DNA from: CAZNLL01 sp964573885
GTDB lineage: Bacteria > Desulfobacterota > DSM-4660 > Desulfatiglandales > Desulfatiglandaceae
Assembly: GCA_964573885.1 (NCBI GenBank)
Contig: CAZNLL010000023.1
Coordinates: 1-37,183 of the forward strand
DNA: 37,183 bases
Direction: 5' to 3'
Each line of letters begins with the position of its first letter. Position 1 is the stretch's first letter. Positions 1-8,276 of the stretch are shown here, piece after piece. The notes under the pieces were generated by a model. It was not told where the DNA came from. It was given only the letters and a program-made list of their open reading frames with translations, and made no database searches. Both the position numbers and the translations under genes were made by a program.

Positions 1-2
1 AC

Positions 3-2387
3 GACGCGGAGGAACAGGAACTCTTTCAGGAACTGGCTCACGACCTGGGTTTTGCATTGCGGAAGATCGAAGACGGGCAGGCACTGCAACTGACCAATGA
101 TATTGTCACACGGAGCCCTGCGGTGGCCTTTGTCTGGAAGAACGCCCAGGGGTGGCCGGTGGAGTTCGCCTCTAAAAACACGGAAAAGCTTTTTGGGTGG
201 AGGGCGGAAGATTTCATCTCCGGTGCAATCCCTTATTCAAGCGTGATTCACCCCGATGATCTTGACCGGGTCATAAGGGAGGTAGACCAGGGCAGTGCTG
301 ATCCAGAGCGGGATACTATCGATCACACCCCTTATCGGATTATCCGTAAAGACGGTGATACCCGGTGGGTGGAAGACAGGACCTTTATTCGGCGCAATGA
401 CAAGGGAGAGGTCATTGCCTACGAAGGCATCTTGCTGGATATCACCACCCGTAAACAGGCGGAGGAGGCCCTTCGGGAGAGTGAAGTAAAATTCCGGGAG
501 CTTTTCAACAGTACCGGGGACGTCATCTTCATCCACGACATGTCCGGCCGGTTCCTTGAAGTGAACGAGGCGGCCTGCGAAGCTTACGGTTATACCCGCG
601 ACGAGATCTATAAGATGACACCCATGGATATCGACGCCCCTCAGGAGGGCCGTCTGGTTCCCCAAAGGATTGAGGCCGTAAACAAAAATAGGGAGTTGGT
701 CTTCGAGACCGTCCACCAGAAAAAAGACGGCACTCGGGCGCCGGTGGAAATCCACAGCCGGAGAATCGAATACCAGGGAAAGCCCGGTATCCTCAGTGTG
801 GTCCGTGACATTACCGAGCGTAAACGGGCCGAAGAGGCCTTACGGGAGAAGACAAGAGAGCTTCAAGAGAGGGTCAAAGAACTCAATTGCCTGTATGGCA
901 TCTCCAGCCTTGTGGCAACCCCGGACCTGTCCCTGGATGAGATCATTCAAGGGGCCGTGGATCTCATTCCCCGATCATGGCGGTATCGGGAAATCGCCTG
1001 TGCCAGAATCCTGTTACAGGGCAGGGAATATAAAACAGAGAATTTCCAGCAATCCCCCTGGAAACAATCCAGTGAAATTCATGTGTATGGCGAACCCGCA
1101 GGGGCTCTGGAGATATACTATTTGGAGGAAAGACCCGGGGTGGATGAAGGGCCTTTTCTCAAAGAGGAAAGGGCGCTTATCAACGCGGTCAGCGAGAGAT
1201 TGGGCCGTATTATAGAGCGGGACCGGGCGAGCAGAGAGAAGGAAAGACTCGAGGCCCAGCTCAGAGAAGCCCACAAGATGAAGGCCATCGGCACGCTGGC
1301 AGGAGGCGTTGCCCATGAGTTCAACAACGCTTTGACAGCGGTCATGGGAAACATCGATCTCCTCAAAATGGAACTCCCCGAAGGCGGTAATTGGGATAAA
1401 TATTTTCACGCCATGGAGGCATCCGGTCTGCGCATGTCCCGCTTGACGGACCAGTTGTTGGCCTATGCCCGGGGCGGGAGGTATCAGCCCACCTATCTGA
1501 GGGCGGAGCAAATCATCCACCAAAGCCTTCCCATTCTCCAGCACAACCTCAATCCCCGCATCAGGGTGGAGACGCGATTGGCAAAAGACATCGCCCCCAT
1601 CATGGCTGACCGCACCCAGATACAAATGGTCCTGTCCGCCATATTGGCCAACGCCAATGAGGCCATAGAAGGTGAGGGACGGATCAGGATAGCCGCTGAA
1701 AACACAGAACTGGATGCGGGTTTTGCAAGCCGTCATCCCGGCGTGGGTCCCGGTTCCTATGTCTGTGTCACCGTTGAGGACGACGGTAAGGGCATGGATG
1801 AGGAGACAAGAAAGGGGATATTTGAACCCTTTTTCACCACCAAATTCCAGGGCCGGGGGATGGGCATGGCCGCTGTCTACGGGATTGTGAGAAATCATGG
1901 CGGGTGGATCTCCGTGGATTCGGAACCGGGTCAGGGCACTGTGGTGACCGTCTTTCTTCCGGCCGTGGAACCCGAGGTGGAGGAAGAGGAAAAGATAACA
2001 ATCGGTCCGGTCAAAGGTAAGGGGTCGATCCTGGTCATTGAAGACGAGGAAATGGTCCTGGATATAACCCGGGCCATGTTGGAGGGATTGGGCTATGAGG
2101 TCCTGACGGCCAAGACCGGAAGGGATGCCGTGGATTTGGCCCTGACCTTTGACGGTCCCATCGACTTGGCCCTGTTGGACATCAAGCTGCCGGATATGGA
2201 AGGGGGACAGGTCTATCCCCTTCTCATGAAGGCCCGTCCGGATCTTAAGGTGATTGTATTCAGCGGTTATTCCGTTGAGGGGCCGGCACAGGACATTCTT
2301 GACGCCGGGGCCGAGGACTTCATTCAAAAGCCCTTTTCCCTCAGCGCCTTGTCGGAGAAAACCAGGGATGCCTTGGAGAAAGCCTGA
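3..2387 (+). CDS. Hybrid PAS-PAS sensor histidine kinase with receiver (5' end outside window)
   Basis: The reading frame is open from base 3. The residues before the first possible start (TTG at 57), reading LAHDLGFALRKIE, look like the end of a GAF domain, so the true N-terminus lies upstream. Counting from the TTG, PAS 1 spans about 12-135 and PAS 2 about 145-260. Both end in the usual PAC signature (DITTRK, DITERK). A GAF-like stretch (270-390) and a coiled coil follow. The phosphoacceptor box GGVAHEFNN has His420. The ATPase part shows an N-box (ANANEAI), a G1 box (DDGKGM) and an F box (FEPFFTTKF). A receiver domain fills about 660-776, with phosphoacceptor Asp708 in LLDIKLP. There is no transmembrane helix in the visible part, so it is probably cytoplasmic. 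Only 9 bp separate it from the downstream activase gene, so it may be co-transcribed with it. The stimulus is unknown. Confidence 0.93.
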   Translation, partial: DAEEQELFQELAHDLGFALRKIEDGQALQLTNDIVTRSPAVAFVWKNAQGWPVEFASKNTEKLFGWRAEDFISGAIPYSSVIHPDDLDRVIREVDQGSADPERDTIDHTPYRIIRKDGDTRWVEDRTFIRRNDKGEVIAYEGILLDITTRKQAEEALRESEVKFRELFNSTGDVIFIHDMSGRFLEVNEAACEAYGYTRDEIYKMTPMDIDAPQEGRLVPQRIEAVNKNRELVFETVHQKKDGTRAPVEIHSRRIEYQGKPGILSVVRDITERKRAEEALREKTRELQERVKELNCLYGISSLVATPDLSLDEIIQGAVDLIPRSWRYREIACARILLQGREYKTENFQQSPWKQSSEIHVYGEPAGALEIYYLEERPGVDEGPFLKEERALINAVSERLGRIIERDRASREKERLEAQLREAHKMKAIGTLAGGVAHEFNNALTAVMGNIDLLKMELPEGGNWDKYFHAMEASGLRMSRLTDQLLAYARGGRYQPTYLRAEQIIHQSLPILQHNLNPRIRVETRLAKDIAPIMADRTQIQMVLSAILANANEAIEGEGRIRIAAENTELDAGFASRHPGVGPGSYVCVTVEDDGKGMDEETRKGIFEPFFTTKFQGRGMGMAAVYGIVRNHGGWISVDSEPGQGTVVTVFLPAVEPEVEEEEKITIGPVKGKGSILVIEDEEMVLDITRAMLEGLGYEVLTAKTGRDAVDLALTFDGPIDLALLDIKLPDMEGGQVYPLLMKARPDLKVIVFSGYSVEGPAQDILDAGAEDFIQKPFSLSALSEKTRDALEKA

Positions 2388-2396
2388 GGATAAGAA

Positions 2397-3170
2397 ATGA
2401 TCACTGCGGGCATTGATTATGGGGCCGGGAACACCAAGACGGTTATTATGAAAGACGGGTGTATCATGGGCAGGGGCAAGGTCCCCACGGGTTTTGATCA
2501 AGAAAAGGCCGCCACCGACTCCTGGGAGGCGGCCCTGAAGCGCGCCGGTTTAAGGGAGAAGGAAGTGGAAAGGATCTGTGCCACCGGCTCGGGCCAAGAG
2601 GCCTTCAAAAAGGCCGGCACCTTGATCGACCATATCAAGGCCTTGGCAAAGGGAGCCCGTTACTTCTTCCCCTCGGCCCGAACCGTGGCGGATGTGGGCG
2701 CGGAAGAGGGGCGGGCCCTCAAGGTGGATGAGCAGGGTGAGGTGGTGGATTTTGTGGTCAACGAGAGGTGTGCCGCCGGTGCAGGAACCTTTATCGAGGC
2801 CATGGCCCGGGCCCTGGAGGTGGGCCTGGAAGAGATGGGGCCCCTGGCACTGGAAAGCGGGGAGAAGATTCCCATGAATGCCCAGTGCGTGATCTTTGCC
2901 GAGTCCGAGGTGGTAGGCTTGATCCATGCCAAGGCCCAAAAGGCGGACATCAGCAAGGCCATTCATGATGCCATGGCCGGACGCATCGTCTCCATGATCC
3001 GTCGGGTGGGTGTGCAGGAAGACATGGTTCTTATGGGCGGTGTGGGCAGGAATTCCGCCCTGGTGGAGGCGTTGAAGCGGGAATTGAACCTGGATGCGAT
3101 TTATATCCCGGATGAACCCGAATTCGGTGCTGCCGCGGGCGCCGCCCTTATAGCCGCGGAAGAGGCCTGA
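2397..3170 (+). CDS. BadF/BadG/BcrA/BcrD-family ATPase (acyl-CoA dehydratase / benzoyl-CoA reductase activase), DxGAEE type
   Basis: This is a 257-residue ASKHA-fold ATPase of the family that uses ATP to drive a low-potential electron from a subunit-bridging [4Fe-4S] cluster into 2-hydroxyacyl-CoA dehydratases or class I benzoyl-CoA reductases. The phosphate-1 loop is GIDYGAGNTKT near the N-terminus. The two cluster cysteines are Cys125 (NERCAAGAG) and Cys164 (NAQCVIFAESE). The second phosphate loop is MGGVGRN and the adenosine loop is GAAAGAA. The usual DVGGQD is replaced by DVGAEEG, which is typical of one of the two unequal paralogues in the BcrA/D and BzdP/Q heterodimers. The next gene encodes the DVGGQD partner, so the two probably form a heterodimer. 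No large catalytic subunits are visible, so the substrate cannot be read from this window. Confidence 0.9.
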   Translation: MITAGIDYGAGNTKTVIMKDGCIMGRGKVPTGFDQEKAATDSWEAALKRAGLREKEVERICATGSGQEAFKKAGTLIDHIKALAKGARYFFPSARTVADVGAEEGRALKVDEQGEVVDFVVNERCAAGAGTFIEAMARALEVGLEEMGPLALESGEKIPMNAQCVIFAESEVVGLIHAKAQKADISKAIHDAMAGRIVSMIRRVGVQEDMVLMGGVGRNSALVEALKRELNLDAIYIPDEPEFGAAAGAALIAAEEA

Positions 3171-3206
3171 AATACCCGGCTTCCGGCCTTTTCAAAGGAA
3201 CAATCC

Positions 3207-4094
3207 ATGGTAGAAGAAGTAGCGCAACCCCGGTCCCGGTCCTGGCCGGAGACCCGCTGGGGAAATCCGGATATGAACCGGCGCAGGGCCACCTTCATCA
3301 CCGCGGGTATTGATGTAGGCTCGGTGAGTTCCAAGGCGTGTATCATGGCGGACGGGGAGATATTGGCTTACGCCGACGTACGCACGGGGTTCGACAGCGC
3401 GCGGAAGGCCCTCAAATGCGCCCTGGAGGTTGTGGATATGTCTGAGGACCGGTTGGATTACTGTGTGGGCACTGGATACGGGAGGGTGAATGTGCCCGTG
3501 GCGGATCGGTCCCTGACCGAGATCGCCTGTCACGCCAGGGGCGCCAATTTCATCTATGGCCCCCGGGTGAGGACGGTCCTGGATGTGGGGGGGCAGGACA
3601 TCAAGGTGATTCGGTGCGATGAAAAGGGTAAGGTCACCAACTTCCTGATGAATGATAAATGCGCGGCAGGAACCGGGCGGGGCATGGAGGTCTTTGCGGA
3701 CCTCGTGGGGGTACCCATTGAGGACGTGGGCCGCCGTTCCTTTGAGGTCAAGGAAGAACCCCCGGCCGTGTCCAGTGTGTGCGTGGTCTATGCCAAGTCC
3801 GAGGCCTTGGGACTGTTGAAAAAGGGGTCAAGCGTCCAAGAGGTGCTTGCGGCCTATTGCCGTGCCATGGCGGAGAGGATCTATTCCCTTGTGGAAAAAA
3901 TTGACGTGACACCCGAATTTGCGGTCACAGGCGGTATGGGCAAGAACCCGGGGGTCATGGACCGGTTGATGCCCATGGTGGGACTTGAACGCATGAAGAC
4001 CACATGGGAACCCCAGATCGCCGGGGCGGTGGGTGCGGCCCTTTTTGGATATGCCCTTTGCCAGAGAGGAAGGGCGACGAAAAAGAAAAGCTGA
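3207..4094 (+). CDS. BadF/BadG/BcrA/BcrD-family ATPase (activase), canonical DVGGQD type
   Basis: This 295-residue paralogue of the preceding gene has the canonical second motif DVGGQDIK. Its cluster cysteines are Cys152 (NDKCAAGTG) and Cys192 (SSVCVVYAKSE). The nucleotide loops are GIDVGSVSSKA near residue 34, TGGMGKN, and a C-terminal GAVGAAL. The chosen ATG follows AAAGGA at good spacing and gives a 30-residue basic leader before the ATPase fold; an internal ATG at 3273 would remove most of it. The 36-bp gap to the upstream paralogue and 15 bp to the downstream oxidoreductase indicate an operon. By family knowledge the pair would feed electrons to a BzdNO/BcrBC- or HgdBC-like catalytic dimer encoded elsewhere. 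Whether that partner reduces an aromatic CoA ester or dehydrates a 2-hydroxyacyl-CoA is open. Confidence 0.9.
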   Translation: MVEEVAQPRSRSWPETRWGNPDMNRRRATFITAGIDVGSVSSKACIMADGEILAYADVRTGFDSARKALKCALEVVDMSEDRLDYCVGTGYGRVNVPVADRSLTEIACHARGANFIYGPRVRTVLDVGGQDIKVIRCDEKGKVTNFLMNDKCAAGTGRGMEVFADLVGVPIEDVGRRSFEVKEEPPAVSSVCVVYAKSEALGLLKKGSSVQEVLAAYCRAMAERIYSLVEKIDVTPEFAVTGGMGKNPGVMDRLMPMVGLERMKTTWEPQIAGAVGAALFGYALCQRGRATKKKS

Positions 4095-4109
4095 TGGGAC
4101 TTTGAACCC

Positions 4110-6632
4110 ATGCGTCATGTCAGGCTTGTGATCAACGGACGGCCCCTGAAAGTCCCGGCCGGGACCACCATTCTGGAAGCCGCCAGAGAGGCAGGCATCT
4201 ATATCCCCGCCCTTTGCTCCCATCCCGACCTTCCACCGGCCGAGGGCATGGAGGCGGCCCACAGCGTCTTTCAGGGAGTGATTCAGATCCATAATGTCCG
4301 GCCCCATGAAAAGGCAAGAGGCTGCAACCTTTGTGTGGTGGCCGTGGAAGGGGAGACCGACCTGGTGAGGGCCTGTACCAATGAGGTTCGGGAGGGCATG
4401 GTCGTCACCACGGAAAACCAGGAGATCAAGAAGGCCCGACAGCAAAATCTGATCCCCATCCTGGCCCGCCATCCCCATGCCTGTCTCACCTGTGCCCAGC
4501 AGGAGGGGTGCAGCCGCACCCAGTGTTCCACCCACGTACCGGAAAAGGAAAGGTGTTGTGACCTCTTCGGCCGTTGTGAATTGCAAAGGGTGGCCAATCA
4601 TGTGGGGATCTCCCCTGCTATGCCTCGATGGATCCCCACGGCTGTCCCCCTCCTCGATCAAGCCCCGCTCTTTGTGAGGGATTATAATCTCTGTATCGGG
4701 TGCACGAGATGTGTCCGGGCCTGTCGTGACCTGAGAGGCGTCGGGGCCATAGGCTTTGTGTTCGACGAGACAGGAGAGGTCCGGGTGGGCACCCTGAAGC
4801 CCGGCCTAAAGGCCTCGGAATGCCGTTTTTGTCTCGCCTGTGTGGCGGTCTGTCCCACAGGGGCCTTGATGGATAAAGGAGCACGGGCCGGGAAAGACGA
4901 AGCCGAGCTTGTCCCTTGCAGGGAGGCCTGTCCCGTCCATATGGATGTTCCCGGGTACCTGAGGTTGATCGCCCAAGGCAAGCCGGGTGGGGCCCATGCG
5001 GTGATCCGGGAAAAAGTGCCTTTTCCGGAGGTCCTGGGCCGGGTGTGCACACATCCCTGCGAGGAGGTGTGCCGCAGGGGGGAAGTGGATCAACCCGTGG
5101 CCATTTGCGCCTTGAAACGGTTCGCCGCGGAGGGAAACAAAGATCTGTGGAAGGAAAGGTCCCGGGTGAAGCCGGATACGGGCAGACGGGTGGCGGTTAT
5201 CGGGGCCGGCCCCGCGGGATTGACGGCGGCCTTTTATCTCAGAAAGAAAGGGCATGAGGTGACCGTTTTCGAGGCCAGAAGCCGGCCCGGAGGGATGATG
5301 CTTTACGGCATCCCCGAGCACCGCCTGCCCCACCGGGTCTTGGAAGAGGAGATCAAGGATATTCTAAGCCTGGGTATCGAGCTCAAGACCAATCACACAT
5401 TGGGACGGGACTTTACCCTGCAGGAACTTTGGAAACAAGGATATGACGCCCTGTTCCTGGGTGTAGGGGCCCCATTGAGTCGGGTCGTCTCACTGGAAGG
5501 GGCTGACCACCCTGATGTCATGGGGGGCATTGAGTTCCTCTCCCAAGCGGCCGAAGAAGAATATCCCCGGCTAAAAGATCGGGTCCTGGTGATCGGGGGC
5601 GGCAATGTGGCCGTGGACGTGGCTTTGACGGCCAAAAGATGCGGTGCCAGGGACGTGATCATTATATGCCTTGAGAGCAAAGAGGATATGCCCGCCCATG
5701 TGTGGGAGATTCAAGAGGCCCTTGGGTTGGGGGTCCGCCTCATGCCCTCACGGGGGCCCTCCAGGGTCCTCCATCAAGAGGGCCGGGTCATGGGCATGGA
5801 ACTGGTTGGGTGTACCCGCGTCTTTGATGACTATGGGCACTTTTCCCCCGCCTTTAATCATGTGACACAGAGGGTGGAAGGGGACCAGGTCATCCTGGCC
5901 CTGGGTCAGGAAACAGATCTCTCCTTTTTGGGCCGGGAGGACCCCGTTGTGGTGGAAGGGGGCCTCATTATGGTCGAAGAGGAGACCATGAAAACGGAAA
6001 TGGAAGGGGTGTATGCAGGAGGCGATGTGGTCTCCGGGCCCAGGAGCGTCATCCATGCCGTTGATGCCGGGCGCAAGGCGGCCGTCTCCATGGATAAGGC
6101 CCTTGGGGGGACCGGGAAAATCGATGAAATCCTTTTTCAGCGGAGTGAGCCGGACCCCCACCTGGGCAGAGATGAGGGCTTCCCTCTTCGGACCCGGGTG
6201 AGAGTCCCACGCTTACCCCTGGAGGAAAGGCACAAAAGATTTCAGGAGGGGGTCCTGGGATATACGGCCGGCCAGGCCGTGAGAGAGGCCGGCCGGTGCC
6301 TGCAGTGTGACTTACGCCTCCATATAAGTGAAAACCCGAGGCCACCGGAAAAGCGGATACCCTTGACCGAGGAAAACCTCGCCCGGGTGCCGAACCATGG
6401 AGGGGTGTACCGGCTCTTTGATGAGGCCCAGAAAATCCTTGCCATCAAGGGCACGGCGAGATTGAGGGAGCGCCTTTTTCAAGAGCTGGGACAAAAGACC
6501 TCCCACCTGTGGTTCGATTTCGAAGAAAAGGAGATGTATGCCCAGCGGGAGAATGAGCTGATACAGAAATATGTCCGGGAACACGGCGAAATGCCCGGGA
6601 GCGGGGATTGGGGCCTGGATGATCTCTTCTAG
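4110..6632 (+). CDS. NAD(P)H-dependent Fe-S/FAD oxidoreductase (GltD/BzdV-like) with N-terminal ferredoxin domains and C-terminal GIY-YIG-like domain
   Basis: This 840-residue multidomain electron-transfer protein probably moves electrons from NAD(P)H to ferredoxin or the activases. In order: a [2Fe-2S] domain (about 1-100; Cys36, 72, 75, 89); a His-Cys Fe-S region like NADH dehydrogenase/hydrogenase subunits (about 120-160); two [4Fe-4S] motifs (CIGCTRCVRAC at 195-205, CRFCLACVAVCP at 238-249); then a glutamate-synthase small-subunit module from about 268. That module has its own cysteines (CREACP; CTHPCEEVC), an FAD loop VAVIGAGPAGL and an NAD(P) loop VLVIGGGNVAVD. Residues 760-840 form an extra domain, VPNHGGVYRLFDE...RLRERLF...RENELIQKY, that follows the GIY-YIG/UvrC pattern but lacks the YIG half. 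In aromatic-degrading bacteria a GltD-like gene (bzdV) sits with bzd reductase genes, which suits this position. Direction of electron flow is inferred. Confidence 0.88.
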   Translation: MRHVRLVINGRPLKVPAGTTILEAAREAGIYIPALCSHPDLPPAEGMEAAHSVFQGVIQIHNVRPHEKARGCNLCVVAVEGETDLVRACTNEVREGMVVTTENQEIKKARQQNLIPILARHPHACLTCAQQEGCSRTQCSTHVPEKERCCDLFGRCELQRVANHVGISPAMPRWIPTAVPLLDQAPLFVRDYNLCIGCTRCVRACRDLRGVGAIGFVFDETGEVRVGTLKPGLKASECRFCLACVAVCPTGALMDKGARAGKDEAELVPCREACPVHMDVPGYLRLIAQGKPGGAHAVIREKVPFPEVLGRVCTHPCEEVCRRGEVDQPVAICALKRFAAEGNKDLWKERSRVKPDTGRRVAVIGAGPAGLTAAFYLRKKGHEVTVFEARSRPGGMMLYGIPEHRLPHRVLEEEIKDILSLGIELKTNHTLGRDFTLQELWKQGYDALFLGVGAPLSRVVSLEGADHPDVMGGIEFLSQAAEEEYPRLKDRVLVIGGGNVAVDVALTAKRCGARDVIIICLESKEDMPAHVWEIQEALGLGVRLMPSRGPSRVLHQEGRVMGMELVGCTRVFDDYGHFSPAFNHVTQRVEGDQVILALGQETDLSFLGREDPVVVEGGLIMVEEETMKTEMEGVYAGGDVVSGPRSVIHAVDAGRKAAVSMDKALGGTGKIDEILFQRSEPDPHLGRDEGFPLRTRVRVPRLPLEERHKRFQEGVLGYTAGQAVREAGRCLQCDLRLHISENPRPPEKRIPLTEENLARVPNHGGVYRLFDEAQKILAIKGTARLRERLFQELGQKTSHLWFDFEEKEMYAQRENELIQKYVREHGEMPGSGDWGLDDLF

Positions 6633-6665
6633 GGGTAGGAGCAAGCGCCCGGGTACGGGCCTTGA

Positions 6666-8114
6666 TCAGGGCTCGCCATTGATCTGGCCCCGCCTGTTTT
6701 GGGCCAGGCGGCCGATGCTTTTGTCTCCATTAATAACCGATTCCTCCACCCTGCCGTCAGGACGGATACGATAGGATTTGTTGGTGTCCTTTAAGACCGG
6801 GAAATACTCGCCCCCGATATCCATAAAGAGATCCACCCTCATCAGTGCCTTTTCAGGTCCGCCGGCCTCTACGATGCCCAGGAGACCGTCCTTTTCAATC
6901 ACCTTATAGGCCCCGTTTGTCCTTTTGTAACCCACATAGTTTCCGGAAAAATGCCTCACATAGACATCGGCGTCAAAGGGATAATGCCCCCCGTTTACGG
7001 ATTCCCAGGCCTTGTCACCCCTGACAAGGAGTATTTTGCCTGATTTGAGAATGGGATGCCGGGCCGTAAGATTATCGGGGTTATGGGTGAAGATGAGGTT
7101 GTTGATGGGGGCCCCTGCAATATCCGGATAATCGGTATGGACCACGCTGTGCTTCCTGGCCACATCGTGTATGACTACAGAGCCCTCATAAGCCGACATG
7201 GCCGATTCATAGCGCTCCCGGCTCCAGACCCTTTCAATAAAGTCGTTGATATCCCCTATAATGAGGGATTTTTTTTCAAAGGCCTCCCGGGGGATATGTT
7301 CGAAGTTCTGGGGGCGATAGGTTTCATAAAGCTCTTTCCAGAGGGAAGGCTTATAGACCGTGTCGGCGCTGAAAAAGAGGCTGCTCTCCTGGGTCATGAA
7401 CCTGAAGGCCACCGTAGGCACGCCGTGCCATGCCGAACACTTCACCGCCTTGACCGTGAGATCCGCTTCTTCGTCCCTGAAAGTGTTTTGGTTTTCTTCA
7501 TAAAAGGTGTTTGAAGAAAAGGGGTAATAGCTGTCAGGCTCCACCCACTCTCCGGTCTCATCGTCCTTGAAAAGGAGCCTGGGGCGGTTGGCCCTGGGAT
7601 TAATGAATATTTTGGCCTTTTCAGGACCCACGGGGTTCCCCTTTCTGTCCCTTACCCTGTAGCGGAAGGCCCCGTTTCCCTCTGTTTCAAGATTGACAAA
7701 GTATTTGCTCCTGGGTCCGATCACCACCTTTTCCACCATATCCTCAAAGGGGATATCCACAATGCGCTTGGAGTCAGGAGAAAGGGACCTCTCGAGGGCC
7801 GCTTTTGAATTCTTGTGGTATTCCTCCATGACCGGCTCAGCCGTGATGAGTCTCACCTTGTGGCGGATGGAGGGATTATAAAAGCAGAAGAGAACAAGGT
7901 CTGTAAACCACCGCTTGTGGTCCTCGTGAGAGTGGCTGGCAAAGAGGCCCTTGATTTGTGCGACACCATGAAAACCCAGGGAAGGGAAAATCGGGGCGCC
8001 GCATTCGAGGAGGTAATGGGAGCCGTTGGCGGATACTTTATAGCCACTGCTCTCCCCGGCCATGGAAAAGGGGCCCGTATTGCCGAGAACCTCGAAAAAA
8101 ATGTCGCCTTTCAT
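6666..8114 (-). CDS. Metallo-beta-lactamase-fold metallohydrolase
   Basis: The metal-binding signature SHSHEDH (HxHxDH class) lies about 60 residues in, after GSHYLLECGAPIF. A later SADTVYKPSLW supplies the conserved Asp region, and a further His-rich part (IFTHNPDNLTARH) follows. At about 482 residues it is longer than a bare MBL domain. The C-terminal ~90 residues (YKVIEKDGLLGIVEAGG onwards) look like an added beta-rich module of unknown role. An in-frame ATG at 8129 has no good ribosome site. The ATG at 8114 is preceded by GATGAGG at suitable spacing, so I use it. It lies downstream of the adenylate cyclase on the same strand, about 160 bp away. Class II cyclic-nucleotide phosphodiesterases also use this fold, so a phosphodiesterase role is possible but unproven. 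Confidence 0.82.
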   Translation of the reverse strand: MKGDIFFEVLGNTGPFSMAGESSGYKVSANGSHYLLECGAPIFPSLGFHGVAQIKGLFASHSHEDHKRWFTDLVLFCFYNPSIRHKVRLITAEPVMEEYHKNSKAALERSLSPDSKRIVDIPFEDMVEKVVIGPRSKYFVNLETEGNGAFRYRVRDRKGNPVGPEKAKIFINPRANRPRLLFKDDETGEWVEPDSYYPFSSNTFYEENQNTFRDEEADLTVKAVKCSAWHGVPTVAFRFMTQESSLFFSADTVYKPSLWKELYETYRPQNFEHIPREAFEKKSLIIGDINDFIERVWSRERYESAMSAYEGSVVIHDVARKHSVVHTDYPDIAGAPINNLIFTHNPDNLTARHPILKSGKILLVRGDKAWESVNGGHYPFDADVYVRHFSGNYVGYKRTNGAYKVIEKDGLLGIVEAGGPEKALMRVDLFMDIGGEYFPVLKDTNKSYRIRPDGRVEESVINGDKSIGRLAQNRRGQINGEP

Positions 8115-8276
8115 GGACTTATGCCTCATCTAACATTCTTTTAACACAAACAATAGGCCCGTGTATAGCACTCTTTTGGGTAATTCAAGGGCCTGGGATT
8201 CACAAAGGGGGGGGCTGGCCGGGGGCCTTTCTCTAGATATGAGGTGAAGGAAAAACAAAAGGCCGTGTGATTAAAA

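Noticed and set aside
1014..2501. 495-codon minus-strand open frame
   Set aside because: It lies opposite a clearly coding sensor kinase with all kinase motifs in order, and its own translation has no recognisable domain.
6647..6660. GCCCG-GGTA-CGGGC hairpin between convergent genes
   Set aside because: Stem of five pairs and no T-run on either strand, so it is not called a terminator.
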